Assembly (NCBI GenBank): GCA_035319125.1
Contig: DATHDG010000037.1
Location: 1-52,521, forward strand
DNA from: Fen-1308 sp035319125
Lineage (GTDB): Bacteria; Nitrospirota; Thermodesulfovibrionia; Thermodesulfovibrionales; Dissulfurispiraceae
Length of the DNA stretch: 52,521 nt
Reading direction: 5' to 3'
Shown in pieces: positions 33,802-42,125 of this stretch; position 1 is the stretch's first letter, and the number at the start of each line of letters is the position of its first letter. Under the pieces are notes generated by a model. It saw only the letters and a list, made by a program, of their open reading frames with translations, was not told the origin of the DNA and did no database searches. A program made the translations under genes and the position numbers.

Positions 33802-33833
33802 AGGGGCGCGGCATGCCGCGCCCCTGTTTTTTT
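33802..33833 (+). terminator. Strong intrinsic terminator of the chemotaxis operon
   Basis: A perfect 24-base G/C-rich palindrome (33802-33825, arms AGGGGCGCGG and CCGCGCCCCT around CATG) is followed by TGTTTTTTTG. This is the clearest rho-independent terminator in the window and separates the che genes from the flgF operon. Confidence 0.93.
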
Positions 33834-33856
33834 GCTTGAATACGCCAGTTTTGGTT

Positions 33857-33873
33857 GTGGCATTGTAATTGCT
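33857..33873 (+). promoter_or_regulatory. Sigma-54 promoter of the flgF operon
   Basis: GTGGCATTGTAATTGCT has TGGCA and TTGCT with GG and GC twelve bases apart. It lies just after the che terminator and 30 bases before flgF, with ribosome binding site AAAGGAGG between. Confidence 0.85.
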
Positions 33874-33902
33874 TTATCCAATCAGCAAAAGGAGGATTCA
33901 GC

Positions 33903-34631
33903 ATGTACAAGGGGATTTACACGGCAATTACAGGTTCCAATCTCAAGATGATGGAACTTGACCACATAGCGAACAATTTGGCCAATATCAGCACCAACGG
34001 ATATAAAAGAACTTCTTTTTCGAGCCGCCTATACCCGATCATTGAAGGTCTGTCACAGACTATGCCGGCAAAATTGCCGGAAGCTCGCGCTATGGCCTGG
34101 ACCAGTCAATATTCAATAGATGCCGGACAGGGCATGCTTCAAATGACCGGCAACCCGCTTGATACTGCTATCAATGGCGAAGGGTTTTTTGTAGTTGATG
34201 TCGATGGGTCTACAAACTATACAAGGAATGGGTCTTTCACAGTCGATAAAGAAGGTTTTCTTGTTACAAGCGGAGGGCATAAAATTATTGGAGAATCCGG
34301 TAAGCCGATTAAAATTGGAAAAGATATAAAGTCAGCACCTGTAATTTCCGCGGATGGAACCGTGACAGTTGAAGGTAATATTGTCGGCAAGCTGAAGACA
34401 GTAAAAATAACAGATGTCAAATATGTTTCAGATTCATTATTTACGGGAAAGGAAGCAGGCCAGACAAAACCTGAGATAAAGCAGGGAAGTATTGAAAGAT
34501 CTAATGTTAACCCGGTAAGGGAGCTTGTTGCGATGATTACTGCAGAGCGTGAATTTCAGTCGCTTCAGCAGACGATAAGGGCATTCGACCAGCTGTCGCA
34601 GCGTGCGGCTTCAGAAATCGCAAAGGTTTAA
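33903..34631 (+). CDS. flgF: Flagellar basal-body rod protein FlgF
   Basis: The 242-residue proximal rod protein has the N-terminal rod signature (HIANNLANISTNGYKRTSF), central motif (LDTAINGEGFFVVDVDGSTN, YTRNGSFTVDKEGFL) and C-terminal helix (NPVRELVAMITAEREFQSLQ). It is shorter and less regular than FlgG, which follows and shows the full FlgG pattern, so FlgF is the better name. ATG 33903 is chosen for AAAGGAGG upstream; earlier in-frame starts would begin inside the promoter. Confidence 0.92.
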   Translation: MYKGIYTAITGSNLKMMELDHIANNLANISTNGYKRTSFSSRLYPIIEGLSQTMPAKLPEARAMAWTSQYSIDAGQGMLQMTGNPLDTAINGEGFFVVDVDGSTNYTRNGSFTVDKEGFLVTSGGHKIIGESGKPIKIGKDIKSAPVISADGTVTVEGNIVGKLKTVKITDVKYVSDSLFTGKEAGQTKPEIKQGSIERSNVNPVRELVAMITAEREFQSLQQTIRAFDQLSQRAASEIAKV

Positions 34632-34677
34632 GGCAAATGAACTGTAAGCGGAACATAACAACGGAGGAGGAAGTAAT

Positions 34678-35466
34678 ATGATCAGGGCACTTTTCAGTGC
34701 TGCAAGCGGTATGCAGGCACAGCAAATGAACGTTGATGTCATTTCTAACAATATAGCCAACGTCAATACTGCGGGATTCAAAAGAAGCAGGGCTGACTTT
34801 CAGGACCTCGTCTACCAAACTATGTCGACTGCCGGCGCGTCTTCCACTCAGAGCACTACAATTCCAACAGGTATGCAGTTAGGTCTGGGAGTTAAACCGG
34901 TGGCAATACAGAAACTGCATACTCAGGGTGATTTTCAAAACACCGGAAACAGCCTTGATCTCGTTATCGAGGGCGATGGATTCTTCCAAGTGACGATGCC
35001 CGATGGAACGATCAACTATACAAGATCAGGCGCTTTCAAGCTGGATAAAGACGGGAAAGTTGTCAATTCTGATGGATACCCGTTAGAGCCTGCTATCACA
35101 ATACCGTCCAATACAACAAGCATCACCGTTGGCACTGACGGAACAGTGTCAGTCATGCAGGCCGGCAATTCCTCGCCGGTTCAGGTAGGTTCAATTGAAA
35201 TCGCGACGTTTATGAATCCTGGCGGCCTGCAGGCCAATGGGAAAAACCTGTTTGCTAACACCGACGCATCCGGAGAAGCGACTACAGGGGCACCTGGGCT
35301 TGAAGGCAGAGGAACGATTCAGCAGGGGTTCCTGGAAATGTCGAATGTTAATGTAGTTGAGGAACTGGCAAACCTGATAATTGCCCAGAGAGCCTTTGAA
35401 ATGAATTCAAAGGCTGTGCAGACGGCCGATCAAATGCTTCAAAACATTAACTCGCTGAAACAATAA
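34678..35466 (+). CDS. flgG: Flagellar distal rod protein FlgG
   Basis: The 262-residue FlgG is nearly textbook: MIRALFSAASGMQAQQMNVD, then ISNNIANVNTAGFKRSRADF, QDLVYQTM, LDLVIEGDGFFQVTMPDGTI, and a C-terminal MSNVNVVEELANLIIAQRAF. It forms the distal rod (drive shaft) crossing the P and L rings. It has a strong ribosome binding site (GGAGGAGG). flgA follows by four bases. Confidence 0.98.
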   Translation: MIRALFSAASGMQAQQMNVDVISNNIANVNTAGFKRSRADFQDLVYQTMSTAGASSTQSTTIPTGMQLGLGVKPVAIQKLHTQGDFQNTGNSLDLVIEGDGFFQVTMPDGTINYTRSGAFKLDKDGKVVNSDGYPLEPAITIPSNTTSITVGTDGTVSVMQAGNSSPVQVGSIEIATFMNPGGLQANGKNLFANTDASGEATTGAPGLEGRGTIQQGFLEMSNVNVVEELANLIIAQRAFEMNSKAVQTADQMLQNINSLKQ

Positions 35467-35470
35467 GAAC

Positions 35471-36187
35471 ATGAAAACATCAATACTTGGTTTGGCAACA
35501 GTTTTCATGATCGCGCTTTGTTTTCTTTCTCCATGTGCTTGGGCTGGATCAGATGTTTTGTTTGACAAGATTCAGAAGGCAGTAAAAGAGAATCTCGCTA
35601 ATACGATTTCTGACAAGGCGGAGCTTGAAGAACTTCGCATTGTCAGAGGGGCTGAGTATTTGGAGGGTGGTTACAGAGATCTGACAATTCAGAATGTATA
35701 TATGGACGGATATAGCGGACGCAACAAGGCCATATATGTTGTTTATCTGAAAGATAACGCTTCGAAAAGTATAAATGTCGTTGTCGAGGCGTCTTATGAT
35801 GTTTTTGCTGAAGTTTATGTGACGGCAAGACCATTATCGCGTGGCGAGGCTGTTACAAAGGATGACTATTATACCGTTAGACAGAAACTCTCCAAATTGC
35901 CGTCAGGCGTGATTACCGACAAGAGTCAGATCGAAGGAAAGGTTCTCAAGTCTTCTGTCACCGACGGAGTGATAATAAGGTCCAACTATTTGCTTACCTC
36001 TGTCTCGATAAAAAGAGGCCAAAAGGTAAAGATTATAGTAGCAGGCGATAATGTGGAGATTACTTCGAGCGGAACAATCAGAAGCGATGCGACGGTAGGA
36101 GAAAGCGCCAATGTATTGTGCGATCACACAAAAAAAGAGGTGAGCGGTATCCTAGTCTCACCCACTATGGTTAAGGTGAAAATATGA
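35471..36187 (+). CDS. flgA: P-ring assembly chaperone FlgA
   Basis: The 238-residue periplasmic protein has a clear signal peptide (about 1-25, ending CAWA) and a C-terminal SAF-like FlgA domain (VYVTARPLSRGEAVTKDDYY, then KVLKSSVTDGVIIRSNYL, VSIKRGQKVKIIVAGDNVEI). FlgA helps FlgI form the P ring in the periplasm. It is placed directly before flgH and flgI. The stop overlaps flgH (ATGA). Confidence 0.94.
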   Translation: MKTSILGLATVFMIALCFLSPCAWAGSDVLFDKIQKAVKENLANTISDKAELEELRIVRGAEYLEGGYRDLTIQNVYMDGYSGRNKAIYVVYLKDNASKSINVVVEASYDVFAEVYVTARPLSRGEAVTKDDYYTVRQKLSKLPSGVITDKSQIEGKVLKSSVTDGVIIRSNYLLTSVSIKRGQKVKIIVAGDNVEITSSGTIRSDATVGESANVLCDHTKKEVSGILVSPTMVKVKI

Positions 36188-36954
36188 AGAAGACTGCCTC
36201 TTGTCCGGAAATCAAAAATAATAGGTTAGGTACCAGTAATCTTCTGCTCTTATGTTTTTGCGGTCTGGTTTTTACTTCTCTGATCGGTTGTTCCGGCTTG
36301 AAGGACGCAAGAGAGATTAAAGCAGCGCCCATGCCTCCAAAATATTATGCAACGAAGGAACAGGAAGTGACTACGACTGATGGATCGTTATGGCGGGACA
36401 GCGGTTCTCCCTATGAGGACAGAAAGGCCAGGAGGGTTAACGATCTTTTGACTATCCTGATTGCTGAAAATGTTACGGCAACGAATACTGCTTCTACAAA
36501 CGACAGCAGTGATTCAAGCGCAAATTATGGCATCACAGATCTTTTCGGCGCAAATACGGATTTCGGCATACAGAATCTGCCGCTTTTGAAAAAATTGTAT
36601 CCCGGCACTAAATTCACGCCTTCTGCTTCCGGAAGTTCAAAGTCCAAGTTCGCAGGCAAGGGCGACACATCAAGAAAAGGGACTATTACTGCTGCGATTA
36701 CGGCGAAAGTTATAGAAGTGCTTCCTAATTCTAACATGGTGGTTGAATCGAGAAAAGAGGTTGTAGTCAATAATGAAAAGCAGATTGTTGTTCTCAGGGG
36801 GATTGTCCGGCCTGACGACATATCAACAAATAATACCGTTACATCTACTTACGTCGCCGATGCTCAGATATATCTTGTTGGCGACGGAGTGCTGGATGAT
36901 AAGCAGTCGCAAGGCTGGCTTGTGCGGACGTTAGATAAGGTCTGGCCTTTCTAG
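36184..36954 (+). CDS. flgH: Flagellar L-ring lipoprotein FlgH
   Basis: The 256-residue outer-membrane ring protein has a signal peptide with lipobox LIGC (about residue 36). The FlgH core follows (SLWRDSGSPYEDRKARRVND, LLTILIAENVTATNTAST, RKGTITAAITAKVIEVLPNS, NMVVESRKEVVVNNEKQIVV), then LRGIVRPDDISTNNTV. It needs an outer membrane, which makes the host a diderm. The N-terminal signal is somewhat long (about 35 residues); no better internal start was found. Confidence 0.96.
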   Translation: MKKTASCPEIKNNRLGTSNLLLLCFCGLVFTSLIGCSGLKDAREIKAAPMPPKYYATKEQEVTTTDGSLWRDSGSPYEDRKARRVNDLLTILIAENVTATNTASTNDSSDSSANYGITDLFGANTDFGIQNLPLLKKLYPGTKFTPSASGSSKSKFAGKGDTSRKGTITAAITAKVIEVLPNSNMVVESRKEVVVNNEKQIVVLRGIVRPDDISTNNTVTSTYVADAQIYLVGDGVLDDKQSQGWLVRTLDKVWPF

Positions 36955-37049
36955 CCATGGCAGAGAAATTGCTTAATATGTTGAGTGAATGCAAGATTCA
37001 TAGAACTTTTAAACATAGAACATTGCTGTCGCAAGGAGGAATGGGGTTT

Positions 37050-38183
37050 ATGATAAGACTGATGGGAAAATCTTGCAGCACGGCGGCAAAAGCTGCCCTT
37101 CTTGCAATGATTATCGCCATGTTTATGTCCTCCGTTGTTAGCGCTGAAAGAATAAAGGACATTGCTTCATTTTCGGGCATCAGGGAAAACGAGATTATGG
37201 GTTATGGACTTGTGGTCGGGCTTAACGGCACAGGGGATAAAGATGGCACATATCTATTCCAACCCTTTGCCAATATGTTGAATCGTATGGGCATAAACGT
37301 AAATCAGACTGATATTAAGGGCAAAACGAAAAACATAGCCGCAGTAATCGTAACGGCTAAACTACCAACCATGATCAGACCTGGAGCAACCGTTGATGTG
37401 CAGGTCTCATCGATTGGAGACGCAAAAAGCCTGCAAGGCGGTACTTTGATCATGGCACCACTGAAAGGTCCGGACGGCAATGTCTATGCAGTAGCCCAGG
37501 GACCGATCTCTATTGGCGGATTTTCGGCAGGCGGGGGTGGGACCTCGACAGTAAAGAACCATCCTAACGTCGGCATGATCCCCAATGGCGCAATTGTAGA
37601 AAAGGAAGTTCCTGTGCAGCTTAGCCGAAAGAGCAGACTTGAACTACTGCTTGCATCGCAGGACATAACGACTTCCAAGCGCATCGCCGACAAGATCAAC
37701 GAGCAGTTTAATTCAAAGATAGCCAAGTCGGAGACACCCTCTCTGATAGCTCTTAATGTGCCGCCTGATTATACCGATAAAGTAGTGGATTTTATGTCGA
37801 AAGTCGAGCTTATGGATGTTGCGGTTGATATGCCTGCGCGTGTGATAGTCAATGAACGTACAGGCACAGTCGTAATGGGTGACAATGTCCGCATCAGCCC
37901 TGTAGCACTTGCGCATGGCGGCCTTACGGTAGAGATCAAGACCGAATATCAGGTTTCGCAGCCTCAGTCTTTTGCTCCCAAGAAGGCCGAGACGGTAGTA
38001 GTGCCGAAGGAACAGGTGAAGGCGGAAGAAAAGAAGGGTTATCTTATGGAAGTGCAGGGGGCTACTATAGGCGAGCTGATAAAGTCGCTCAATGCGCTTG
38101 GCGTGAGTCCGCGTGACCTGGTAGCAATCCTTCAGGCAATAAAGGCAGCCGGCAGTCTGAAGGCTGAATTGGTGTTGATGTGA
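37050..38183 (+). CDS. flgI: Flagellar P-ring protein FlgI
   Basis: The 377-residue periplasmic ring protein has a signal peptide (LLAMIIAMFMSSVVSA) and the mature start ERIKDIASFSGIRENEIMGY, then GLVVGLNGTGDKDG. Other motifs are NRMGINVNQTDIKGKTKNIA and VVMGDNVRISPVALAHGGLT. I choose ATG 37050, with AAGGAGG at 37033-37039. The frame is open back to 36957, but that would add 31 residues before the signal peptide. P ring surrounds the rod in the peptidoglycan layer. Confidence 0.95.
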   Translation: MIRLMGKSCSTAAKAALLAMIIAMFMSSVVSAERIKDIASFSGIRENEIMGYGLVVGLNGTGDKDGTYLFQPFANMLNRMGINVNQTDIKGKTKNIAAVIVTAKLPTMIRPGATVDVQVSSIGDAKSLQGGTLIMAPLKGPDGNVYAVAQGPISIGGFSAGGGGTSTVKNHPNVGMIPNGAIVEKEVPVQLSRKSRLELLLASQDITTSKRIADKINEQFNSKIAKSETPSLIALNVPPDYTDKVVDFMSKVELMDVAVDMPARVIVNERTGTVVMGDNVRISPVALAHGGLTVEIKTEYQVSQPQSFAPKKAETVVVPKEQVKAEEKKGYLMEVQGATIGELIKSLNALGVSPRDLVAILQAIKAAGSLKAELVLM

Positions 38184-38593
38184 ACAATATCAAAGACATA
38201 ATGTATTATCCGAACCTTGATGAATCAGTACGTGCCGGCCTCACCGGTAAATCGGACCCGCAAAAGGCTGCAAAACAGGTGGAGCAGGTATTCCTTGGCG
38301 AATTACTTAAGAATATGCTTGAAAATACAGAATTCGGCAAAGGCCAGATTGTTTCAAGCTATATGCCGTATATAACATCCGAAGTCGCCAAGTCATTGAC
38401 CGACCGAGGGATTGGCATTCACGAATTTCTTATGAAAAGCCCTTCATTCAGGGATATGGTGTCGAAGGATGCTGATAAAGGGACAACAGACAAACCTGCT
38501 GCGGCCGACACCGGTGCGGCGATAAAGTTAAAGTTCGAGATGAGCGGTAAATTATCCAATAATTACAGTCAAAATGGGGGGACAAAGCGATAG
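38180..38593 (+). CDS. flgJ: Rod-binding protein FlgJ, N-terminal domain only
   Basis: The 137-residue protein has the FlgJ rod-capping domain (KAAKQVEQVFLGELLKNMLE, then SSYMPYITSEVAKSLTDRG and GIHEFLM). It lacks the C-terminal muramidase (N-acetylglucosaminidase) domain of enteric FlgJ. Single-domain forms are known in several phyla and rely on a separate lytic enzyme. Start GTG 38180 overlaps the flgI stop (GTGA). It ends the flgF operon. Confidence 0.9.
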   Translation: MNNIKDIMYYPNLDESVRAGLTGKSDPQKAAKQVEQVFLGELLKNMLENTEFGKGQIVSSYMPYITSEVAKSLTDRGIGIHEFLMKSPSFRDMVSKDADKGTTDKPAAADTGAAIKLKFEMSGKLSNNYSQNGGTKR

Positions 38594-38620
38594 AAGGCGG
38601 TTGATCCCGCCGACACGATC

Positions 38621-38648
38621 TTAAGTTTATTGGGGTTACCTCCGATAA
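38621..38648 (+). promoter_or_regulatory. Candidate sigma-28 promoter of the flgM operon
   Basis: TAAG (38622-38625) is 15 bases before TCCGATAA (38641-38648), close to the FliA consensus. The same -10 sequence occurs before the minus-strand TPR gene. A TATAAT at 38654-38659, with TTGGGG 18 bases upstream, could add an overlapping sigma-70 start. Confidence 0.7.
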
Positions 38649-38700
38649 TGAAGTATAATACTATGGCCATAGAATTATGCTAAATAGGGAGGGCAAAAAG

Positions 38701-38997
38701 ATGAGGATCTCGGATAAGATCGATGTCGGCGGTGTTAACTTTCAGAAACCCGATAAAACAAAGGACAAGGCAAGCGAAGGGAAGCCTGAAGCGGTGGCGC
38801 AGAACGACCAGGTATCCCTGTCAGGAGCCGCAAAGGAAATAGGAAGGCTTCAGGCGGAAGTCAGCAAGCTGCCGGATGTCAGGGCCGACCGGGTGGAAGA
38901 GATTAAGAACGCTATTAACTCTGGAACATATGATGTGAAGGGGGAAGCCGTAGCCGGCAAACTTATAAAAAATGCAATCATCGACAAGCTCATATGA
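38701..38997 (+). CDS. flgM: Anti-sigma-28 factor FlgM
   Basis: The 98-residue protein begins MRISDKIDVGG and has the FlgM C-terminal region (QVSLSGAAKEIGRLQAEVSK, LPDVRADRVEEIKNAINSGT, YDVKGEAVAGKLIKNAI). It holds FliA inactive until the hook is complete, then is exported. I choose ATG 38701 because GGGAGGG lies at 38687-38693; ATG 38677 is also in frame. Its own promoter looks FliA-dependent, which gives feedback. Confidence 0.92.
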   Translation: MRISDKIDVGGVNFQKPDKTKDKASEGKPEAVAQNDQVSLSGAAKEIGRLQAEVSKLPDVRADRVEEIKNAINSGTYDVKGEAVAGKLIKNAIIDKLI

Positions 38998-39418
38998 AAA
39001 CCTAATTACTGTTTTAGAACAGGAGTTCTCGCTATGCTCAGACATGGTGACGCTCCTTCAGAAAGAAAAAGACGTTATTACAGGCTTTGATAACGAGGCT
39101 CTTGATGACCATATCAGGCACAAGGAGCTGGTAGCCGCAAAAATTTCAGTTTGCGAAGAAGCCAGGGAAAGAATGCTTCTCTCCCTGGGCATGCCTGGTA
39201 AGACTCTTTCAGAAGTTGCTATGTCAGCTGATCCGGTATATTCCGAACGACTTTCATCGATCTCTTCGCGTTTCAAATCCATCGCAAACAGCATATCCGA
39301 GTTAAATACCCTCAACAGTCTGCTGATAGAGAAATCGCTGCTTCACATCAGGAGTTCGCGGAATTTCCTGAAGACGTTCGGCATAAACCCCAGCAGCAGG
39401 ATATCCTTGGAGGCATAA
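38972..39418 (+). CDS. flgN: Flagellar export chaperone FlgN
   Basis: The 148-residue helical protein (LEQEFSLCSDMVTLLQKEKD, VITGFDNEALDDHIRHKELV, SLLHIRSSRNFLKTFG) fits FlgN, the chaperone for the hook-filament junction proteins FlgK and FlgL. It starts at ATG 38972, 26 bases inside flgM, and its stop shares a base with the flgK start (TAATG). Sequence conservation is low in this family; place between flgM and flgK is decisive. Confidence 0.88.
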   Translation: MQSSTSSYENLITVLEQEFSLCSDMVTLLQKEKDVITGFDNEALDDHIRHKELVAAKISVCEEARERMLLSLGMPGKTLSEVAMSADPVYSERLSSISSRFKSIANSISELNTLNSLLIEKSLLHIRSSRNFLKTFGINPSSRISLEA

Positions 39419-40773
39419 TGTCCATTCTAGGCATATTAAATATTGGCACAACAGCGTTGCTTACAGCTAAAAGCGCTTTGAACACGACATCAAACAACAT
39501 TGCAAATGCCTCCACTCCCGGTTATACCAGACAGACTGTCGATTTATCGAGCTTGCCGTCCGGTTTGACAAGCATGACTGGAACCAGCGGTAACGGTGTC
39601 ACTGTTTCTGGTATTGAGCGTATGTATGACTCATTCACGACGCTCCAGTTGCGCAACGAAAAATCAACAACTTCCTACTGGAACGCATATTCAAACTATG
39701 CAGGATCTGTTGAGAACATATTCAACGAAACATCAGATACCGGAATAGGTCCGGCAATAACCAGCTTTTTCAATGCCTGGCAGCAGGTAGCTCAGGATCC
39801 AGGGAACACGGTGTCCAGAACCACTTTGATAAATGCCGGCCAATATCTGGCTTCACGGATCAATAGCGCATATAACACACTGGCTGATCAGCAAAGTCAG
39901 ATATACAAGAATAGTCAGGATCTTGTTACGCAGGTAAACAATATTTCACAACAGATATACAGCCTGAATGAAAAAATCGCAGCTTCTCCGGGAGCACTTG
40001 ACCTTAAAGACCAGCGAGATACTTTTGTTGAGCAGCTTAACCAGATTGCTAAAGTGGACACGGTGCAGGACAGCAGTGGAAGGTACTCTATTTACCTAGG
40101 GGGCACAGCTTTGGTGGATCCCGCAGGCTCTTATGATATGTCAGTTTCAATCAACGCCGGCAATGCAATGCAGTTCACCATCGGCACTACAAATGTTAAC
40201 AGTCTGATCACGAGCGGCAGTCTAAGGGCCAACCTTGATGCAAGGGATACCACAATTGCAGGATATATCGGTCAATTGAATACTTTTGCGGGTGATCTGA
40301 GCACTGCTGTTAACAATCAGCAGGCGAGCGGTTTTAACTTGGCGGGAACTGCGGGGGTGCCTTTCTTCAGCACGTCAGCAGGTTTTGAAGCGCGGGATTT
40401 GACTGTGGCAATCAGCGATCCTAATGCAATCGCAGCGTCAGGTTCTGCAGGCGGAGTGCCGGGAGACAATACCAACGCTCAGGCAATGGCAGATCTGGCG
40501 AATTCGGCAATTATAGCAGGCAGCACTCCTATTGACTACTATAGTAAATTAGTGGCGGCTGCCGGGGCTGATGCACAGTCTGCAAATACTTATGTCAAGT
40601 TTCAGACGGCGCTGGTAACCCAGCTGGAAACGCAGAGGCAGTCAACTTCTGGCGTAAGCCTCGATGAAGAGGCGGTGAATCTGGTCCAGTACCAGAAGTC
40701 CTTTGAAGCTGCGGCCAAGCTTATAACTACCGGCAATGATCTTCTGGACACGATTATCGCTATGGTCAAGTAA
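39418..40773 (+). CDS. flgK: Hook-filament junction protein FlgK (HAP1)
   Basis: The 451-residue FlgK has the N-terminal signature (NTTSNNIANASTPGYTRQTV), then SGIERMYDSFTTLQLRNEKS, ISQQIYSLNEKIAASPG and LKDQRDTFVEQLNQIAKVDT. The C-terminal helix reads SGVSLDEEAVNLVQYQKSFE, then AAAKLITTGNDLLDTIIAMV. It forms the joint between hook and filament. It is shorter than the enteric protein (547), mainly in the variable outer domain. It is coupled to flgN and ends 10 bases before flgL. Confidence 0.96.
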   Translation: MSILGILNIGTTALLTAKSALNTTSNNIANASTPGYTRQTVDLSSLPSGLTSMTGTSGNGVTVSGIERMYDSFTTLQLRNEKSTTSYWNAYSNYAGSVENIFNETSDTGIGPAITSFFNAWQQVAQDPGNTVSRTTLINAGQYLASRINSAYNTLADQQSQIYKNSQDLVTQVNNISQQIYSLNEKIAASPGALDLKDQRDTFVEQLNQIAKVDTVQDSSGRYSIYLGGTALVDPAGSYDMSVSINAGNAMQFTIGTTNVNSLITSGSLRANLDARDTTIAGYIGQLNTFAGDLSTAVNNQQASGFNLAGTAGVPFFSTSAGFEARDLTVAISDPNAIAASGSAGGVPGDNTNAQAMADLANSAIIAGSTPIDYYSKLVAAAGADAQSANTYVKFQTALVTQLETQRQSTSGVSLDEEAVNLVQYQKSFEAAAKLITTGNDLLDTIIAMVK

Positions 40774-40783
40774 GGAGCAGAAT

Positions 40784-42058
40784 ATGAGAATAACAACTCA
40801 AATGATGTATGCGCAGTTCAATTTTAACCTCCAAAACAGTATGGACAATATTTACAAGGCCAATGAGCAGATTGCTACCGGACAAAAGCTGAATAGACCT
40901 TCCGATGACCCTGCTTCTGTTTCGAGCATTACGTTGGAGAAGGCTCAACTGGGCTCTGTTGAGGTATATCAGGATACGATCGGCAAAGCCAATCTCCTGC
41001 TTAATGCAACGAGCAACGCATTTGAGAACCTGAATACATTGATTGCAAATGCAAAGCAGACCGCGACCAGCGCCTTGTCTGCCACTTCGTCGGACCAGAG
41101 TACATATTCTGATATGGTTAGCAATCTTATTAACTCCGCTATAGGCGTTGCCAATACAAATGTCAGCGGACGGTATATTTTTTCTGGCTATAAAACTGAT
41201 CAGCCAGCAGTCAATACTACAACAGGAATGTTCCAGGGAACATCAGATAGAATATCGAATGAAATTAACGCTGGAACATTTGTCGATATAAATGTTACGG
41301 CCGACGAGCTGATTGCATATGGTACCACTGCACCTTCAAGCGCCAATTCAGGATTGATCACAACTGCCGGTGCTTTCACATCTCCTACAGATGTTTTCAC
41401 TTCCAACGGAGGTTCCCTGGCGATGTCTCTTAATGGAGGTGCTGCTATTGCGGTCAACATTCCAGCCGGATCTACACTGGCAGGGGTTCGTGACGCCATC
41501 AATGCAGCAAACACAGGAATAACAGCAGAAGTATTTAATGCCAATCAGAACGGCATGCCTGCGGATTACAGGATTATGCTCTCTGCTGCGCCTTCTTCGC
41601 CTGCTGATGCAATTAGTATCGGAGTGACTACGACGGATGGTGCTGGATCGGGGTTAAATACACTTGCAGTTGCTTCGGGCGTTGGAGCAGGAGTAATATC
41701 GGTTGTAAGTCCGGATACGACTGTAATAGGTGCTATGAGTCTCCTTAAAACTGCAATTCAACAGGGAGATAATGACGCTATCAATAGAGCGCTTACATCG
41801 CTGGAGAATGTATCGACAAGGCTGAATGAAACAGATTCGAATATTGGCGTGAGACTGAACCGGATTGACGCTGAGAAGCAATACCTTGCCTTCAGGGATA
41901 CTGATGTTACAAATTCAGTAGCCGATAAACTTATGCTTTCTACAGTGGACATTGCTAGAGTCACTACTGCAGCACAGCAGCAACAGACCTCTTTGCAGAG
42001 CCTTAGGGCTATCACATCAGGATTCCTTCAGACAAGCTTATTCGACTTTCTGAAATAA
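40784..42058 (+). CDS. flgL: Hook-filament junction protein FlgL (HAP3)
   Basis: The 424-residue FlgL is flagellin-like at both ends. The N-terminus reads QNSMDNIYKANEQIATGQKL, then NRPSDDPASVSSITLEKAQL. GRYIFSGYKTDQPA follows, a FlgL hallmark, and the C-terminus has SVADKLMLSTVDIARVTTAA. The middle carries an Ala/Ser/Thr-rich insert (about 190-320). I choose ATG 40784 after AAGGAGCAG; earlier in-frame starts lie inside flgK. Confidence 0.95.
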   Translation: MRITTQMMYAQFNFNLQNSMDNIYKANEQIATGQKLNRPSDDPASVSSITLEKAQLGSVEVYQDTIGKANLLLNATSNAFENLNTLIANAKQTATSALSATSSDQSTYSDMVSNLINSAIGVANTNVSGRYIFSGYKTDQPAVNTTTGMFQGTSDRISNEINAGTFVDINVTADELIAYGTTAPSSANSGLITTAGAFTSPTDVFTSNGGSLAMSLNGGAAIAVNIPAGSTLAGVRDAINAANTGITAEVFNANQNGMPADYRIMLSAAPSSPADAISIGVTTTDGAGSGLNTLAVASGVGAGVISVVSPDTTVIGAMSLLKTAIQQGDNDAINRALTSLENVSTRLNETDSNIGVRLNRIDAEKQYLAFRDTDVTNSVADKLMLSTVDIARVTTAAQQQQTSLQSLRAITSGFLQTSLFDFLK

Positions 42059-42125
42059 GATTAAGGAATTAAAGGATTGGAGCTGTAAACTCCGAACTAT
42101 TTAACTCTTCAACACCCGAACTTTT

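Noticed and set aside
36957..37049. Upstream extension of flgI from ATG 36957
   Set aside because: It would put 31 extra residues before a normal signal peptide; the ribosome binding site AAGGAGG at 37033-37039 supports the later start.
38596..38611. GGCGG-N6-CCGCC hairpin after flgJ
   Set aside because: Only a 5-bp stem and no T-run; too weak to call a terminator.
42059..42125. Terminator between convergent flgL and the TPR gene
   Set aside because: Only a 4-bp GGAG/CTCC pairing is visible, although T-rich sequence follows.
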